Shown here piece after piece: positions 26,505 to 34,775 of a DNA stretch of 64,000 nt (position 1 is its first letter; each line of letters starts with the position of its first letter). This DNA comes from Campylobacter_A concisus_Y (GTDB taxonomy: Bacteria > Campylobacterota > Campylobacteria > Campylobacterales > Campylobacteraceae): contig NZ_CABPTY010000001.1 of the NCBI RefSeq assembly GCF_902460415.1, forward strand, positions 108,793 through 172,792, in the 5' to 3' direction. The position numbers were made by a program, and so were the translations under genes. The notes under the pieces were generated by a model. That model ran no database searches and was not told the DNA's origin. It was given only the letters and a program-made list of their open reading frames with translations.

Positions 26505-27704
26505 ATGACAAGCTTACCAAAGTATCTACTTTTTAAATATTTAAGATTTGATAAAACTCAGCCATTTATCACTCTAAGTGCCTTGCTTGCCTTTCTTGGT
26601 GTTAGCATTGGACTTATGGTCTTAATCGTTGCGATGGCGATTATGAATGGTTTTGACAAAGAATTTGAGCGTAAACTTTTTACGATGAACTATCCAATAA
26701 CCGTTCAGAGTGCCTTTAAAGGCTCTATTGATGATGACTTTGTTGATGAGCTAAAGGCTAGATTTAGCGACCTAGAATTTAGTCCATTTATAAGCACACA
26801 GGTCATTTACCGCTCGGCAAATGCGCTTGAGGGCGGACTGGTTTATGGCGTAAATTTTAAAGATGAAAAACAGATAAACTCAGTCGTAAATGAAGCTTTA
26901 AAAGATAAAGAGCTAGATGGTTTCGAGATACTTGTGGGAAGTGGTATAACGAGTGAGTTTAGACTAAGAAACGATGAGAAATTAACGCTTATCTTTACAA
27001 AGGCCGATCCAGCTGGCTTTTCTCTAACGCCAAAGATGAAGCGCTTTGATATAGGCGGCTCATTTACATCTGGGCTAATCGCCTACGATAAGGCGTTTTC
27101 ATATACTTCGGTTGATGCTTTGAGGAAAATTTTAGACTATCCAAAAGGCGTTTATGATGGAATTCATATCTTTTCAAGTAAGCCATTTGATGATATAAAA
27201 AGAGTGCGTGAGGGACTTCCGGCTGGCACGGTAGCTATTGGCTGGTGGGAGCAAAATGGCAACTTTTTCTCAGCGCTAGCACTTGAAAAACGAGCACTTT
27301 TTATCGTTTTGATGCTAATTATCCTTGTGGCGTCGTTAAATATCATAAGCTCGCTACTAATGACAGTGATGAATCGCAGGCAAGAGATTGCCTTGCTTCT
27401 TGCACTTGGAGCTAGTAAAAGTGAGATAAAAAGAAGCTTTTTCTATCAAGGGCTAGTAATCGGCGGTGGCGGCATTATATTTGGCTTGATACTTGGCTTT
27501 TTGGGGCTATTTTTGCTTGGAAATTTCAACATTATAGACTTGCCGGCCGATGTTTATGGCTCAAGCAAACTACCGCTTGAACTCTCAACGATCGATCTTG
27601 TGCTTATCGTAGTTGGAGCTGTGTTTATCGTGGCTATCTCGTCTTACTATCCAGCTAAAAAAGCCACGGAAGTAAATGTGCTTCAAACTTTAAGAAATGA
27701 GTAG
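26505..27704 (+). CDS. LolC/LolE-type lipoprotein-release ABC transporter permease
   Basis: This inner-membrane permease extracts lipoproteins and hands them to LolA. The 399 residues show the LolC/E topology: TM1 at about 25-50, a large periplasmic domain (~50-260), then TM helices at about 265-290, 313-340 and 367-390 (FtsX-like domain). A short N-terminal segment LPKYLLFKYLRFDKTQPFI is typical. Proteobacteria of this group usually have one such permease (LolF-like) rather than a LolC/LolE pair. The ATPase LolD is not adjacent. ATG at 26505 is chosen over a TTG one codon earlier. Confidence 0.88.
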   Translation: MTSLPKYLLFKYLRFDKTQPFITLSALLAFLGVSIGLMVLIVAMAIMNGFDKEFERKLFTMNYPITVQSAFKGSIDDDFVDELKARFSDLEFSPFISTQVIYRSANALEGGLVYGVNFKDEKQINSVVNEALKDKELDGFEILVGSGITSEFRLRNDEKLTLIFTKADPAGFSLTPKMKRFDIGGSFTSGLIAYDKAFSYTSVDALRKILDYPKGVYDGIHIFSSKPFDDIKRVREGLPAGTVAIGWWEQNGNFFSALALEKRALFIVLMLIILVASLNIISSLLMTVMNRRQEIALLLALGASKSEIKRSFFYQGLVIGGGGIIFGLILGFLGLFLLGNFNIIDLPADVYGSSKLPLELSTIDLVLIVVGAVFIVAISSYYPAKKATEVNVLQTLRNE

Positions 27705-27722
27705 AGCCTAGATATCTAGGCT
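27705..27722. terminator. Palindromic terminator after lolC/E
   Basis: A perfect 18-nt palindrome AGCCTAGATATCTAGGCT lies immediately after the lolC/E stop and is followed by TTCTC. It is between convergent genes. Confidence 0.6.
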
Positions 27723-27807
27723 TTCTCATTGCTTGTAAAAGTTATTTTTAAAAGATTATTTTAAAACCGAACATAAACTCGTAAAATTCTAGAATAAATT
27801 TATACTT

Positions 27808-29433
27808 TTATGCTCTTATATCATGATCGATTTTGCATTGAAGAGCCTCGTGTACGAGTGTTTTTGCCATGACGCGCTCTTCGTTTATTAGGTGAAAATT
27901 TTTACCTAACTCACCAAAGATATCTTTATTACCCTCACCATTTATTTTTATTATAGTTTGGGTATTTACGCCATAGTCTTTTATCTTTTGCGCGATGAGC
28001 TCCACTCTTTGCTCATTGTTAACGGTTATAATAACAGCGGCTGCATCGCTTAGGCAGGCATTTTCAAGTGTATGGCTTTGAAGAACGTTACCTAGAAATA
28101 CATTTTCCCCGCGGCTCCTACCAAGCTCAACTAGACTAATATCATTATCAAGCACAAGGTATAAAAGCTTTGTCTCTTTTAGTCTTAAAACGACCTCTTG
28201 TCCAAGTCTCTCATAGCCAAAGACTACGATGTGATTTTTGATTTTTTGCGGCTTTAGGGTTTCATTTGGTTCAACAACGATCTCACGTTCTATGAGGTCT
28301 GCTATTGCGTCTAGTTTTTTAAGTATAAAAGGTGTAGCAAACATCGACACAACTGAGGCTGCGATAAAAATTTGAGCAGTTTGTATATCAAGTAAATTTC
28401 TAGTAGTCATTAGTCCAAAAACAGCTAGTGCAAATTCGCCTATTTGACAAACACTAAGTGCAGTTTTTGCAGCAACTCTTCGCTTTAAGTAGATGTTTAA
28501 GATAGCAAAAACAACAACCGCTTTTATCACCATGACACTAAATACTAGGCCAAGGACAAGCCAGATGTTTGAGATAACGACAGCAAAATTTATCTGCATA
28601 CCAACGGTTATAAAAAATAGTCCAAGAAGTAAATCTCTAAAAGGTATGAGATCAACTTCGATTTGGTGTTTATACTGTGTCTCAGCCATCATCATACCGG
28701 CCAAAAATGCACCCAAAGAGTATGAGAAGCCAAAGAAGTGAGCCAAAGTGCTAGAGCCAACGACCATAAATAAAATCGTAGCTATAAAAACCTCTTGCGA
28801 ATTTGTTTGAATAACTTTATAAAATATCCAGTTGATGACATATTTACCAAGTAAAAATAGTACAACAATAAGAATAATCGCACTTGTAAATGTCTTTAGC
28901 AAAAGCTCATTTATCGAGGCATCTTGTGAGCTAAACATATCTATCATAAGCAAAATAGGAATGACAGCAATATCTTGAAATAGTAAAATTCCAAGTGCTT
29001 TTCTGCCGTAAATTTTACTCACATCGCCACTATCGTTTAGTGTCTTTAGTACGATCGCAGTTGATGAGAGTGCAAGCGCAAGACCTGCAATAAGTGCCGT
29101 TTCGTCTTTTAAGTGAAGGGCATAATAAAGCATCACACCCATTATAAAGCCGCTTAAACAAACCTGTAAGCCACCGTTTAAAAAAACCTCTTTTTTCATG
29201 CCCATTAAGTGCTTAAAGCTAAACTCAAGCCCAATGGTAAACATCAAAAACGCGATACCAAATTCTGCGATATGAGAAATTTCATCATTGCTTTTTAGGT
29301 TGAAAAATTCTGATATAAGCGTACCTGTTACGATGTAGCCGATGATGGTTGGGATCTGAAATTTTTTAAAAATGACATTTAATGCGACTGAGATCGCTGC
29401 AACAAGCAAGAAACCTTCTAAAATTTGTTCCAT
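27808..29433 (-). CDS. kefB: Monovalent cation:proton antiporter, KefB type, with RCK domain
   Basis: This CPA2-family antiporter has 541 residues: about 12 TM helices (1-385) and a cytoplasmic Rossmann-type RCK/TrkA-N domain (about 398-515) beginning NHIVVFGYERLGQEV. The membrane part has the CPA2 pattern, including GLALALSSTAIVLKTL and LFQDIAVIPIL. Its function is expected to be K+ efflux or K+/Na+ exchange controlled by nucleotide or thiol binding; the RCK domain is close to that of KefB/C. It is the last gene of the cbpA-hspR-kefB unit (3-bp gap after hspR), the same order as in C. jejuni. Heat-shock control through HspR is therefore plausible. Confidence 0.88.
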   Translation of the reverse strand: MEQILEGFLLVAAISVALNVIFKKFQIPTIIGYIVTGTLISEFFNLKSNDEISHIAEFGIAFLMFTIGLEFSFKHLMGMKKEVFLNGGLQVCLSGFIMGVMLYYALHLKDETALIAGLALALSSTAIVLKTLNDSGDVSKIYGRKALGILLFQDIAVIPILLMIDMFSSQDASINELLLKTFTSAIILIVVLFLLGKYVINWIFYKVIQTNSQEVFIATILFMVVGSSTLAHFFGFSYSLGAFLAGMMMAETQYKHQIEVDLIPFRDLLLGLFFITVGMQINFAVVISNIWLVLGLVFSVMVIKAVVVFAILNIYLKRRVAAKTALSVCQIGEFALAVFGLMTTRNLLDIQTAQIFIAASVVSMFATPFILKKLDAIADLIEREIVVEPNETLKPQKIKNHIVVFGYERLGQEVVLRLKETKLLYLVLDNDISLVELGRSRGENVFLGNVLQSHTLENACLSDAAAVIITVNNEQRVELIAQKIKDYGVNTQTIIKINGEGNKDIFGELGKNFHLINEERVMAKTLVHEALQCKIDHDIRA

Positions 29434-29436
29434 AAA

Positions 29437-29811
29437 TTATCTTTTACCTTCGTAAAATACAAGATCAAAGCTATTTTTTCTCTTTACGAGTGATCTTTTG
29501 GAGCTAGTTTGAGTTGTAGCTTCGTGCAATTTTTTATTTAGCTCATCAATCGTTGATTCTAAATCGTCAATCTTCTCTCTTAGCTGAAGTATCACATCAA
29601 CACCGGCTAAATTTACGCCTAGTTCGCGTGTTAAATTTAATATCGTTTTTACGCGATCGACATCTTTTTGAGAGTAAAGTCTCATCTTGCCGTCTGTTCT
29701 TGATGGCTCGATAAGTCCCTCTCTTTCATACTGTCTTAAAGTTTGTGGATGTATGCTTAAAACCTTTGCAACAACGCTTATTAAAAAAAGTGGTTCTTCA
29801 TAATTTTGCAT
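29437..29811 (-). CDS. hspR: HspR, MerR-family heat-shock repressor
   Basis: The 124-residue regulator has the MerR-type winged HTH at residues ~10-75: LFLISVVAKVLSIHPQTLRQ, YEREGLIEPSRTDGKMRLYS and DVDRVKTI. A short coiled-coil tail (about 80-110) follows. HspR represses heat-shock operons by binding the HAIR inverted repeat. It is co-transcribed with cbpA (3-bp gap) and lies upstream of kefB, as in C. jejuni and as the cbpA-hspR pair of H. pylori. A near-consensus HAIR is present upstream of cbpA, supporting autoregulation. No effector cysteines are seen, in keeping with an HspR rather than a metal-sensing MerR. Confidence 0.93.
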   Translation of the reverse strand: MQNYEEPLFLISVVAKVLSIHPQTLRQYEREGLIEPSRTDGKMRLYSQKDVDRVKTILNLTRELGVNLAGVDVILQLREKIDDLESTIDELNKKLHEATTQTSSKRSLVKRKNSFDLVFYEGKR

Positions 29812-29814
29812 TTT

Positions 29815-30711
29815 TTACTCCGGTAATTTTTCTTTTAACTCTTTTACTAAGCCTTCATCAAGCTCACTAATATTTGGAAGTTTTACCCTGGCTTTTAAGT
29901 AAAGATCGCCATAAATTCCGCTCTTTCTATTTTGCACACCATATCCTTTTAAGCGGATCTTTGTGCCTGTTTTTGAGTTCTCAGCGATTTTAATCGTGAC
30001 ATCTTTTTTGTAAGTATGTACATCGACTTTTCCGCCAAAAAGCATAGTTTTTAGTGGAATTTCTATATCTTTATAAAGATCGTCTCCGACTCTTTCATAC
30101 TCGTCGCTTGGCTCAACGCTAATAGCAAGTATAAGATCGCCTTTTTGACCACCAGCACTCTTGCCTTTGCCTTTTACACGAAGTTTCTCGCCACCTTCTA
30201 TGCCGCTTGGAATTTTTATCTTAATGCTTTCGCCATTAAAATTTACCTTATGTTCGCCACCAGTTACAGCCACGTCAAATGGTATAGAAATTTTTGCATT
30301 TATGTCTAGATCAGCTCCGCCAAATCCAAATCCACCACTACTAAATCCGTCAAATCCACCAAAATTACTACCAAATCCGCTGCTAAATTTAGCTCCACCA
30401 CCGCCAAAGCCACCTGAGAAGATATTCTTTAAAATTTCATTTAGATCACCCATATCGGCTGAACTACTAGCAAAGTCGTGGAAATTTTGACCGCCAAACA
30501 TAGTATCGCCGTACTGGTCGTATTGAGCTCGTTTTTTATCGTCGCTTAAAATTTCATAAGCGGCATTTATCTCTTTAAATTTATCTTCTGCTCCAGGGTC
30601 TTTGTTGATATCTGGGTGATATTTTCTAGCAAGTTTTCTATAAGCTTTTTTTATCTCGTCGCTTGAGGCACCCTTTGAAACCCCTAAAGTCTCATATAAG
30701 CTTTCACTCAT
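29815..30711 (-). CDS. cbpA: CbpA, DnaJ-class co-chaperone
   Basis: The 298-residue co-chaperone has an N-terminal J domain (residues 4-68) with HPD at 32-34, a Gly/Phe/Ser-rich linker (about 90-135, many GGFGG-type repeats), and a C-terminal substrate-binding domain (about 138-298). It lacks the four CxxCxGxG zinc repeats of DnaJ, hence a CbpA-type protein. It stimulates DnaK and can bind unfolded proteins. It is the first gene of cbpA-hspR-kefB, divergent from htrA across a 155-bp region that contains a candidate HspR operator. Its start has an AAGGAGAATATA ribosome site. Confidence 0.93.
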   Translation of the reverse strand: MSESLYETLGVSKGASSDEIKKAYRKLARKYHPDINKDPGAEDKFKEINAAYEILSDDKKRAQYDQYGDTMFGGQNFHDFASSSADMGDLNEILKNIFSGGFGGGGAKFSSGFGSNFGGFDGFSSGGFGFGGADLDINAKISIPFDVAVTGGEHKVNFNGESIKIKIPSGIEGGEKLRVKGKGKSAGGQKGDLILAISVEPSDEYERVGDDLYKDIEIPLKTMLFGGKVDVHTYKKDVTIKIAENSKTGTKIRLKGYGVQNRKSGIYGDLYLKARVKLPNISELDEGLVKELKEKLPE

Positions 30712-30739
30712 ATATTCTCCTTATATTTTTTTGATACGG

Positions 30740-30768
30740 ATTATATCACAAAGCTTTAGTCTATGCAA
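30740..30768 (-). promoter_or_regulatory. Promoter of the cbpA-hspR-kefB operon
   Basis: On the minus strand, a -10 TATAAT (30740-30745) is separated by 17 bp from a -35-like TTGCAT (30763-30768). It lies 29 bp upstream of the cbpA ATG. Confidence 0.65.
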
Positions 30769-30774
30769 GTCAAG
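30754..30774. promoter_or_regulatory. Candidate HspR operator (HAIR)
   Basis: CTTTAGT-N7-AGTCAAG matches the known HAIR consensus CTTGAGT-N7-ACTCAAG at 12 of 14 half-site bases, with the exact 7-bp spacer. It overlaps the -35 region of the cbpA promoter, where a repressor would block RNA polymerase. It is the only site of this type I noticed, and it lies in the autoregulated operon's own promoter. Confidence 0.7.
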
Positions 30775-30830
30775 TTTATTTTTGTTTAATAACAAGAAAA
30801 AGTGTTAAGATTTTATTTTTTCACTATATT

Positions 30831-30836
30831 TATAAT
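30831..30836 (+). promoter_or_regulatory. -10 box of the htrA promoter
   Basis: TATAAT lies 30 bp before the htrA ATG and follows a T-rich stretch. It points away from the cbpA promoter, so the two are divergent. Confidence 0.6.
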
Positions 30837-30866
30837 TTGCAAAAATTTTTAGTTTAAAGGAAAAAA

Positions 30867-32270
30867 ATGAAAAAGATTGTGCTAATTTCATTAGTAGCAG
30901 CTTCTTTTTTAGTGGGGGCTGATATTAAATTTAATGAAGCTAACTCTAATATCACGAGAGTCTCGCCACTTAGCGATAAAAATAGCGTACTTTCTTATTA
31001 TGACTCGATCGCTCAGGCAAAGCTTTCAGTTGTAAATATCTCAACTACAAAAACGGTAAATAACGCTGGCATTGAGCAGATGTTTAATGACCCTTTCTTT
31101 AATGAATTTTTTGGATTTAACTTCGCAAAACCAAAAGAAAAAGAAAAAACTACTTCTCTTGGTTCTGGAGTTATTATCTCAAATGATGGATATATCGTTA
31201 CAAATAACCACGTTATAGAAGATAGCGACCAAATAGTCGTAACCCTTGCAAATGGTGGTAAAGAGTATAAAGCAAAGCTAATAGGAAGTGATCCAAAAAC
31301 CGATCTAGCTGTCGTAAAGATAGAGGCAAACGGACTAAATGCGATCACTTTTGCAGACTCATCAAAGCTGCTTGATGCAGATGTCGTATTTGCAATAGGT
31401 AATCCATTTGGCGTTGGTGAAAGTATCACTCAAGGTATCATTTCAGGGCTAAATAAAGACAATATCGGCCTTAATCAATATGAAAATTTCATCCAAACAG
31501 ACGCCTCTATAAACCCAGGAAATTCAGGCGGTGCTTTGGTTGATAGCAGGGGATATTTAGTCGGAATAAACTCAGCCATACTTTCAAAAAGTGGTGGCAA
31601 TAACGGCATTGGCTTTGCGATCCCATCAAATATGGTCAAAGATATCGCTAAAAAGCTGATAACTGACGGCAAGATCGAGCGTGGCTTTATCGGCGTTACG
31701 ATTGCAAATTTAACAGATGAGCAAAAAGAGCTTTATACAAATAAAGAAGGTGCTTTAATAAGTGGCGTAGAGCAAGGCATGCCAGCAGATGAAGCTGGAC
31801 TAAAAAGAGGCGATTTGGTTATATTGGCTAATGATAAAGCTATCAAAAATGCAAATGATCTTAAAAATTTCATCGGCTCACTAACTCCAAATAGTAGTGT
31901 TGATATAACTTACGAGCGATCAAATAAAGTGATGAATGCAAAAATCAAGCTTGCAAACGCTGATCACAATTCAAAAGATATAGCAAAAAGTATTATCATC
32001 GAAGGACTTAGTGTTAGCAATCTAAGCGATGAGATAAGATATAAATACAAAATTAGCCCAGATACTCAAGGCGTGCTAGTAACTGATGTAAAATCAGGCT
32101 CAAAAGCTGAAGACTTTGGCTTTGAAAGAGGTGATGTGATCGTTCAAGTTGGCGAAGAGAGTATAAAAGATCTTCAAACATTTGCAAATACAATCAAAAA
32201 TACAAAAGGTAAAAAGACGCTAGTGTGGATAAATCGCAGTGGTATCATACAAGGCCTTGTTATAAAATAA
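30867..32270 (+). CDS. htrA: Periplasmic serine protease/chaperone HtrA (DegP family)
   Basis: HtrA degrades or refolds damaged periplasmic proteins; in Campylobacter and Helicobacter it can also be secreted and cleave E-cadherin (family knowledge). The 467 residues have a signal peptide (about 1-18), a trypsin-like domain with H115 (NNHVIE), D146 (TDLAVV) and S220 (NPGNSGGAL), and two PDZ domains (about 275-365 and 385-465). It lies divergent from the cbpA-hspR operon and upstream of a two-component system, with its own promoter and a strong palindromic terminator. All catalytic residues are present. Confidence 0.97.
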   Translation: MKKIVLISLVAASFLVGADIKFNEANSNITRVSPLSDKNSVLSYYDSIAQAKLSVVNISTTKTVNNAGIEQMFNDPFFNEFFGFNFAKPKEKEKTTSLGSGVIISNDGYIVTNNHVIEDSDQIVVTLANGGKEYKAKLIGSDPKTDLAVVKIEANGLNAITFADSSKLLDADVVFAIGNPFGVGESITQGIISGLNKDNIGLNQYENFIQTDASINPGNSGGALVDSRGYLVGINSAILSKSGGNNGIGFAIPSNMVKDIAKKLITDGKIERGFIGVTIANLTDEQKELYTNKEGALISGVEQGMPADEAGLKRGDLVILANDKAIKNANDLKNFIGSLTPNSSVDITYERSNKVMNAKIKLANADHNSKDIAKSIIIEGLSVSNLSDEIRYKYKISPDTQGVLVTDVKSGSKAEDFGFERGDVIVQVGEESIKDLQTFANTIKNTKGKKTLVWINRSGIIQGLVIK

Positions 32271-32275
32271 TCATC

Positions 32276-32299
32276 TAAGAGCTGAAATTTCAGCTCTTA
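32276..32299 (+). terminator. Terminator after htrA
   Basis: A perfect 24-nt palindrome (TAAGAGCTGAAA / TTTCAGCTCTTA) starts 5 bp after the htrA stop. It is followed by ACCCTTTT. Confidence 0.75.
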
Positions 32300-32330
32300 A
32301 CCCTTTTAAATTTTTAAAATCTTAATCTGC

Positions 32331-32336
32331 TATAAT
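32331..32336 (+). promoter_or_regulatory. -10 box of the racRS promoter
   Basis: TATAAT lies 31 bp before the response regulator ATG and downstream of the htrA terminator, so racRS has its own promoter. Confidence 0.6.
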
Positions 32337-32367
32337 CCTTAAAAATAAATTTACAACAGGAAAGATC

Positions 32368-33045
32368 ATGACTAGAATTTTAATGATAGAAGATGATATG
32401 GAGCTTGCTGAAATTTTAACTGAATATCTAGAAAACTACGATATTGAAGTAGTAACTGCTGAAGAGCCATATATCGGACTTTCTACGCTAAATACAAGTA
32501 AGTTTGACTTAGTGATACTAGATCTTACATTGCCTGGTATGGATGGATTAGAAGTTTGTAAAGAGATCAGGAAAAATCACAATATTCCTATTATCATATC
32601 AAGTGCAAGACATGATATAACGGATAAGGTAAATGCCCTTGATAACGGAGCGGATGATTATTTGCCAAAGCCATATGACCCACAAGAGCTTTTGGCTCGT
32701 ATCAAAAGTCATCTAAGAAGGCAGAGTATCACCCCAGCAAGTGAGGCGAGAAATTTAAATAAAGACCTGGTTCTAAAAGAATTTGAACATGAAATTTTAT
32801 TTAAAGGAAACGTGCTAAATTTAACTGCCGCAGAATACGACATCTTAAAATATCTACTTTTAAAAGAGGGCGGAGCGGTTACTAGAGAGGAGCTCATCTA
32901 CAACTGCGAGAGCATAAACGAAGATAGTTCAAACAAAAGTATAGATGTTATCATTGGTAGGATTCGCCAAAAACTAAATGAAAATCCAAAAGAGCCAAAA
33001 TACATCCACGCTATCCGTGGTATTGGCTATAAATTGGTTCTTTGA
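32368..33045 (+). CDS. racR: OmpR-family response regulator, RacR/ArsR type
   Basis: The 225-residue regulator has an N-terminal receiver domain (1-118) with acidic pocket E8-D9-D10, phospho-acceptor D52 (VILDLTLPG), and K102-type PKPYD motif. A C-terminal winged-helix DNA-binding domain (about 130-223) ends GIGYKLVL. Sequence style (ILMIEDDMELAEILTEYLE) and pairing with a HELKTPITKG-type kinase point to the RacR (C. jejuni) / ArsR (H. pylori) group. In C. jejuni RacRS affects growth temperature response and colonisation. Its stop overlaps the kinase ATG (TGATG). The exact orthology is from memory. Confidence 0.82.
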   Translation: MTRILMIEDDMELAEILTEYLENYDIEVVTAEEPYIGLSTLNTSKFDLVILDLTLPGMDGLEVCKEIRKNHNIPIIISSARHDITDKVNALDNGADDYLPKPYDPQELLARIKSHLRRQSITPASEARNLNKDLVLKEFEHEILFKGNVLNLTAAEYDILKYLLLKEGGAVTREELIYNCESINEDSSNKSIDVIIGRIRQKLNENPKEPKYIHAIRGIGYKLVL

Positions 33046-34286
33046 TGCCAAGATCTTCTATATTTATCACGATAACGTTTATCTTTGGACTCGCGCTCGT
33101 TTCGATATTTCTAGCTTTTTTGTGGCTTATGGGCTTTGATAAGCAAAACTATACAAGAGAGCTAAACAACAAATACTCAAACGTCGCTAGGACAAATTTG
33201 TTTTATATGGGTGGCATCATAAATAAAACTCAGTACGACCGCCAGCTTTCAAATATCGATATGCCAGAGATCAAAGACGAGAAGAAAAAAGATGAAATTT
33301 TAAAGCAAGCGACCGTTTTAGAAGAAATTTCAAGCGATCTAGGCTCAAGTGCGATCTTGCTTTATGACAAGCACCACTACTTAAGGATTGAGCATTTAGA
33401 CGAGCTAAAGCTTTTAATGGATAAAGAATTTCAGCCTTACAGATACGAGGTGATAAAGGCTGTTTTTCTGGTGGTTGCGGTCATTTTGCTAGGTGCTTAT
33501 ATTTTTGTTATCTATAAGATAAAACCGCTTAGAAAGCTAAAGCGTCAGATCGTGAAATTTGCAAATGGTGAGCTTGATGGCGTGCAAAATGTTGGCAACG
33601 GCAAGGATGAAATTTCTGAAGTTTCTGAAGCATTTTATGAGGCGGTTTGTCAGATCAAGGCACTTAATGACTCGAGGCATCTTTTCTTAAGAAATATAAT
33701 GCACGAGCTAAAAACTCCTATCACAAAAGGCCTAATAGCTGCCCAAATGATAGAAAAAAGCAAAAATCAAGAGAGGTTAATCTCTGTCTTTCACAAGCTT
33801 GAAAACTTAATAAACGAACTTGCTGCGATAGAGCAGATTACTTCAAAAATAGGACTTAGCAATAAAACGCCATGTTTTATGAGGGATCTCATCGATGAAG
33901 CTATTGATATAGCCATGGTTGAAAAAGAGTGTGTTGGTGTTAGTGAGCTTGATGAGGTTAGGGTACTTGTTGATTTTAAGTTATTTTCGGTTGCTATAAA
34001 AAATATGATAGATAATGGCATAAAATATTCAACTGATAAGCACGTAAATATCGTTGTTAGCAAGGATCATATGAAATTTATAACTCAAGGTGAGAAGCTA
34101 AAAAATGATCTTGACTTTTATATCCAACCATTTATTAAAGGAGAGGATACGCAAAAGAGTTTTGGCCTAGGTTTATATATAGTTAGCAATATACTTGATG
34201 CTCATGGACTCAAATTTAGATACGAATATAAAAACGGAATGAATGTCTTTGTTTTTGAAAATTTACAAGATATAATAGTGACTTAA
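33045..34286 (+). CDS. racS: Sensor histidine kinase, RacS/ArsS type
   Basis: The 413-residue kinase starts at ATG 33045, overlapping the regulator's stop (TGATG); an in-frame TTG one codon earlier is less likely. It has TM1 at about 8-30, a short periplasmic sensor region (~31-140), TM2 at about 142-164, a HAMP-like region, and the H-box NIMHELKTPITKG near residue 225 whose His is the phospho-acceptor. The ATPase has IKNMIDNGIKYS (N box) and SFGLGLYIVSNIL (G box). The compact sensor and H-box variant match the RacS/ArsS group, the latter acid-responsive in H. pylori. Confidence 0.83.
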   Translation: MPRSSIFITITFIFGLALVSIFLAFLWLMGFDKQNYTRELNNKYSNVARTNLFYMGGIINKTQYDRQLSNIDMPEIKDEKKKDEILKQATVLEEISSDLGSSAILLYDKHHYLRIEHLDELKLLMDKEFQPYRYEVIKAVFLVVAVILLGAYIFVIYKIKPLRKLKRQIVKFANGELDGVQNVGNGKDEISEVSEAFYEAVCQIKALNDSRHLFLRNIMHELKTPITKGLIAAQMIEKSKNQERLISVFHKLENLINELAAIEQITSKIGLSNKTPCFMRDLIDEAIDIAMVEKECVGVSELDEVRVLVDFKLFSVAIKNMIDNGIKYSTDKHVNIVVSKDHMKFITQGEKLKNDLDFYIQPFIKGEDTQKSFGLGLYIVSNILDAHGLKFRYEYKNGMNVFVFENLQDIIVT

Positions 34287-34317
34287 ATAAAACATAATAA
34301 ACAAAAAAGGGCTAAAA

Positions 34318-34755
34318 ATGGCAGCAAAAATTTTCTCACCAGTTGATATCTCATCAATAATAGATCTTGAAATAGCTTTTATAAATCGTTATAAAAATGT
34401 AAAAGATTATGCAAAAAATTTATCTTTGATATATTTTTCTTTGCCAAGCACTAAAGAGTATAGTGAGCTTTTTGAAAAATTTTTAAGACAAACTGATGTT
34501 GTTGTAAGAGAGAATGAGCATTATGTGGTCGTACTTCATGGAACAAATGAAAGAGGAGCTAGCGAACTATTATCAGGTATTCAAGAGTTTTTAAACGCTG
34601 AGCCAATTGATTTGATAGTAAGCTATCCAAAAGACGGAAGAAACGCTAAAGAGCTTACTACTAAGCTTCAAGATGAGATAAAAGATAATTACGGTGTATT
34701 GCTTGAAATGCTTTCAAATCAAGAAAAATTTGAAGCTTTTGAAAGCATGATTTAA
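34318..34755 (+). CDS. Degenerate GGDEF-like domain protein
   Basis: I recognise no annotated family for certain. The 145 residues resemble the C-terminal half of a GGDEF domain: the stretch RQTDVVVRENEHYVVVLHGT (57-76) lines up with the usual (R/S)-x-D-V-V-x-R-x-GGDEF-x-V-L-L-x-x-T. The catalytic GGDEF is replaced by E65-N-E-H-Y69, followed by an NERGASELLSGIQEFL helix typical of the fold. No cyclase or clear c-di-GMP inhibitory (RxxD) site is seen. It lies 31 bp after racS and before an antiporter gene, with its own AAAAGGG site. It may be a regulatory relic or a protein-binding module. Confidence 0.6.
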   Translation: MAAKIFSPVDISSIIDLEIAFINRYKNVKDYAKNLSLIYFSLPSTKEYSELFEKFLRQTDVVVRENEHYVVVLHGTNERGASELLSGIQEFLNAEPIDLIVSYPKDGRNAKELTTKLQDEIKDNYGVLLEMLSNQEKFEAFESMI

Positions 34756-34775
34756 TATAATTTTGTGGAGCTTGT

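Noticed and set aside
30280..30480. Repetitive GGT/CCA-rich DNA
   Set aside because: It is the Gly/Phe linker of CbpA, normal for this co-chaperone.
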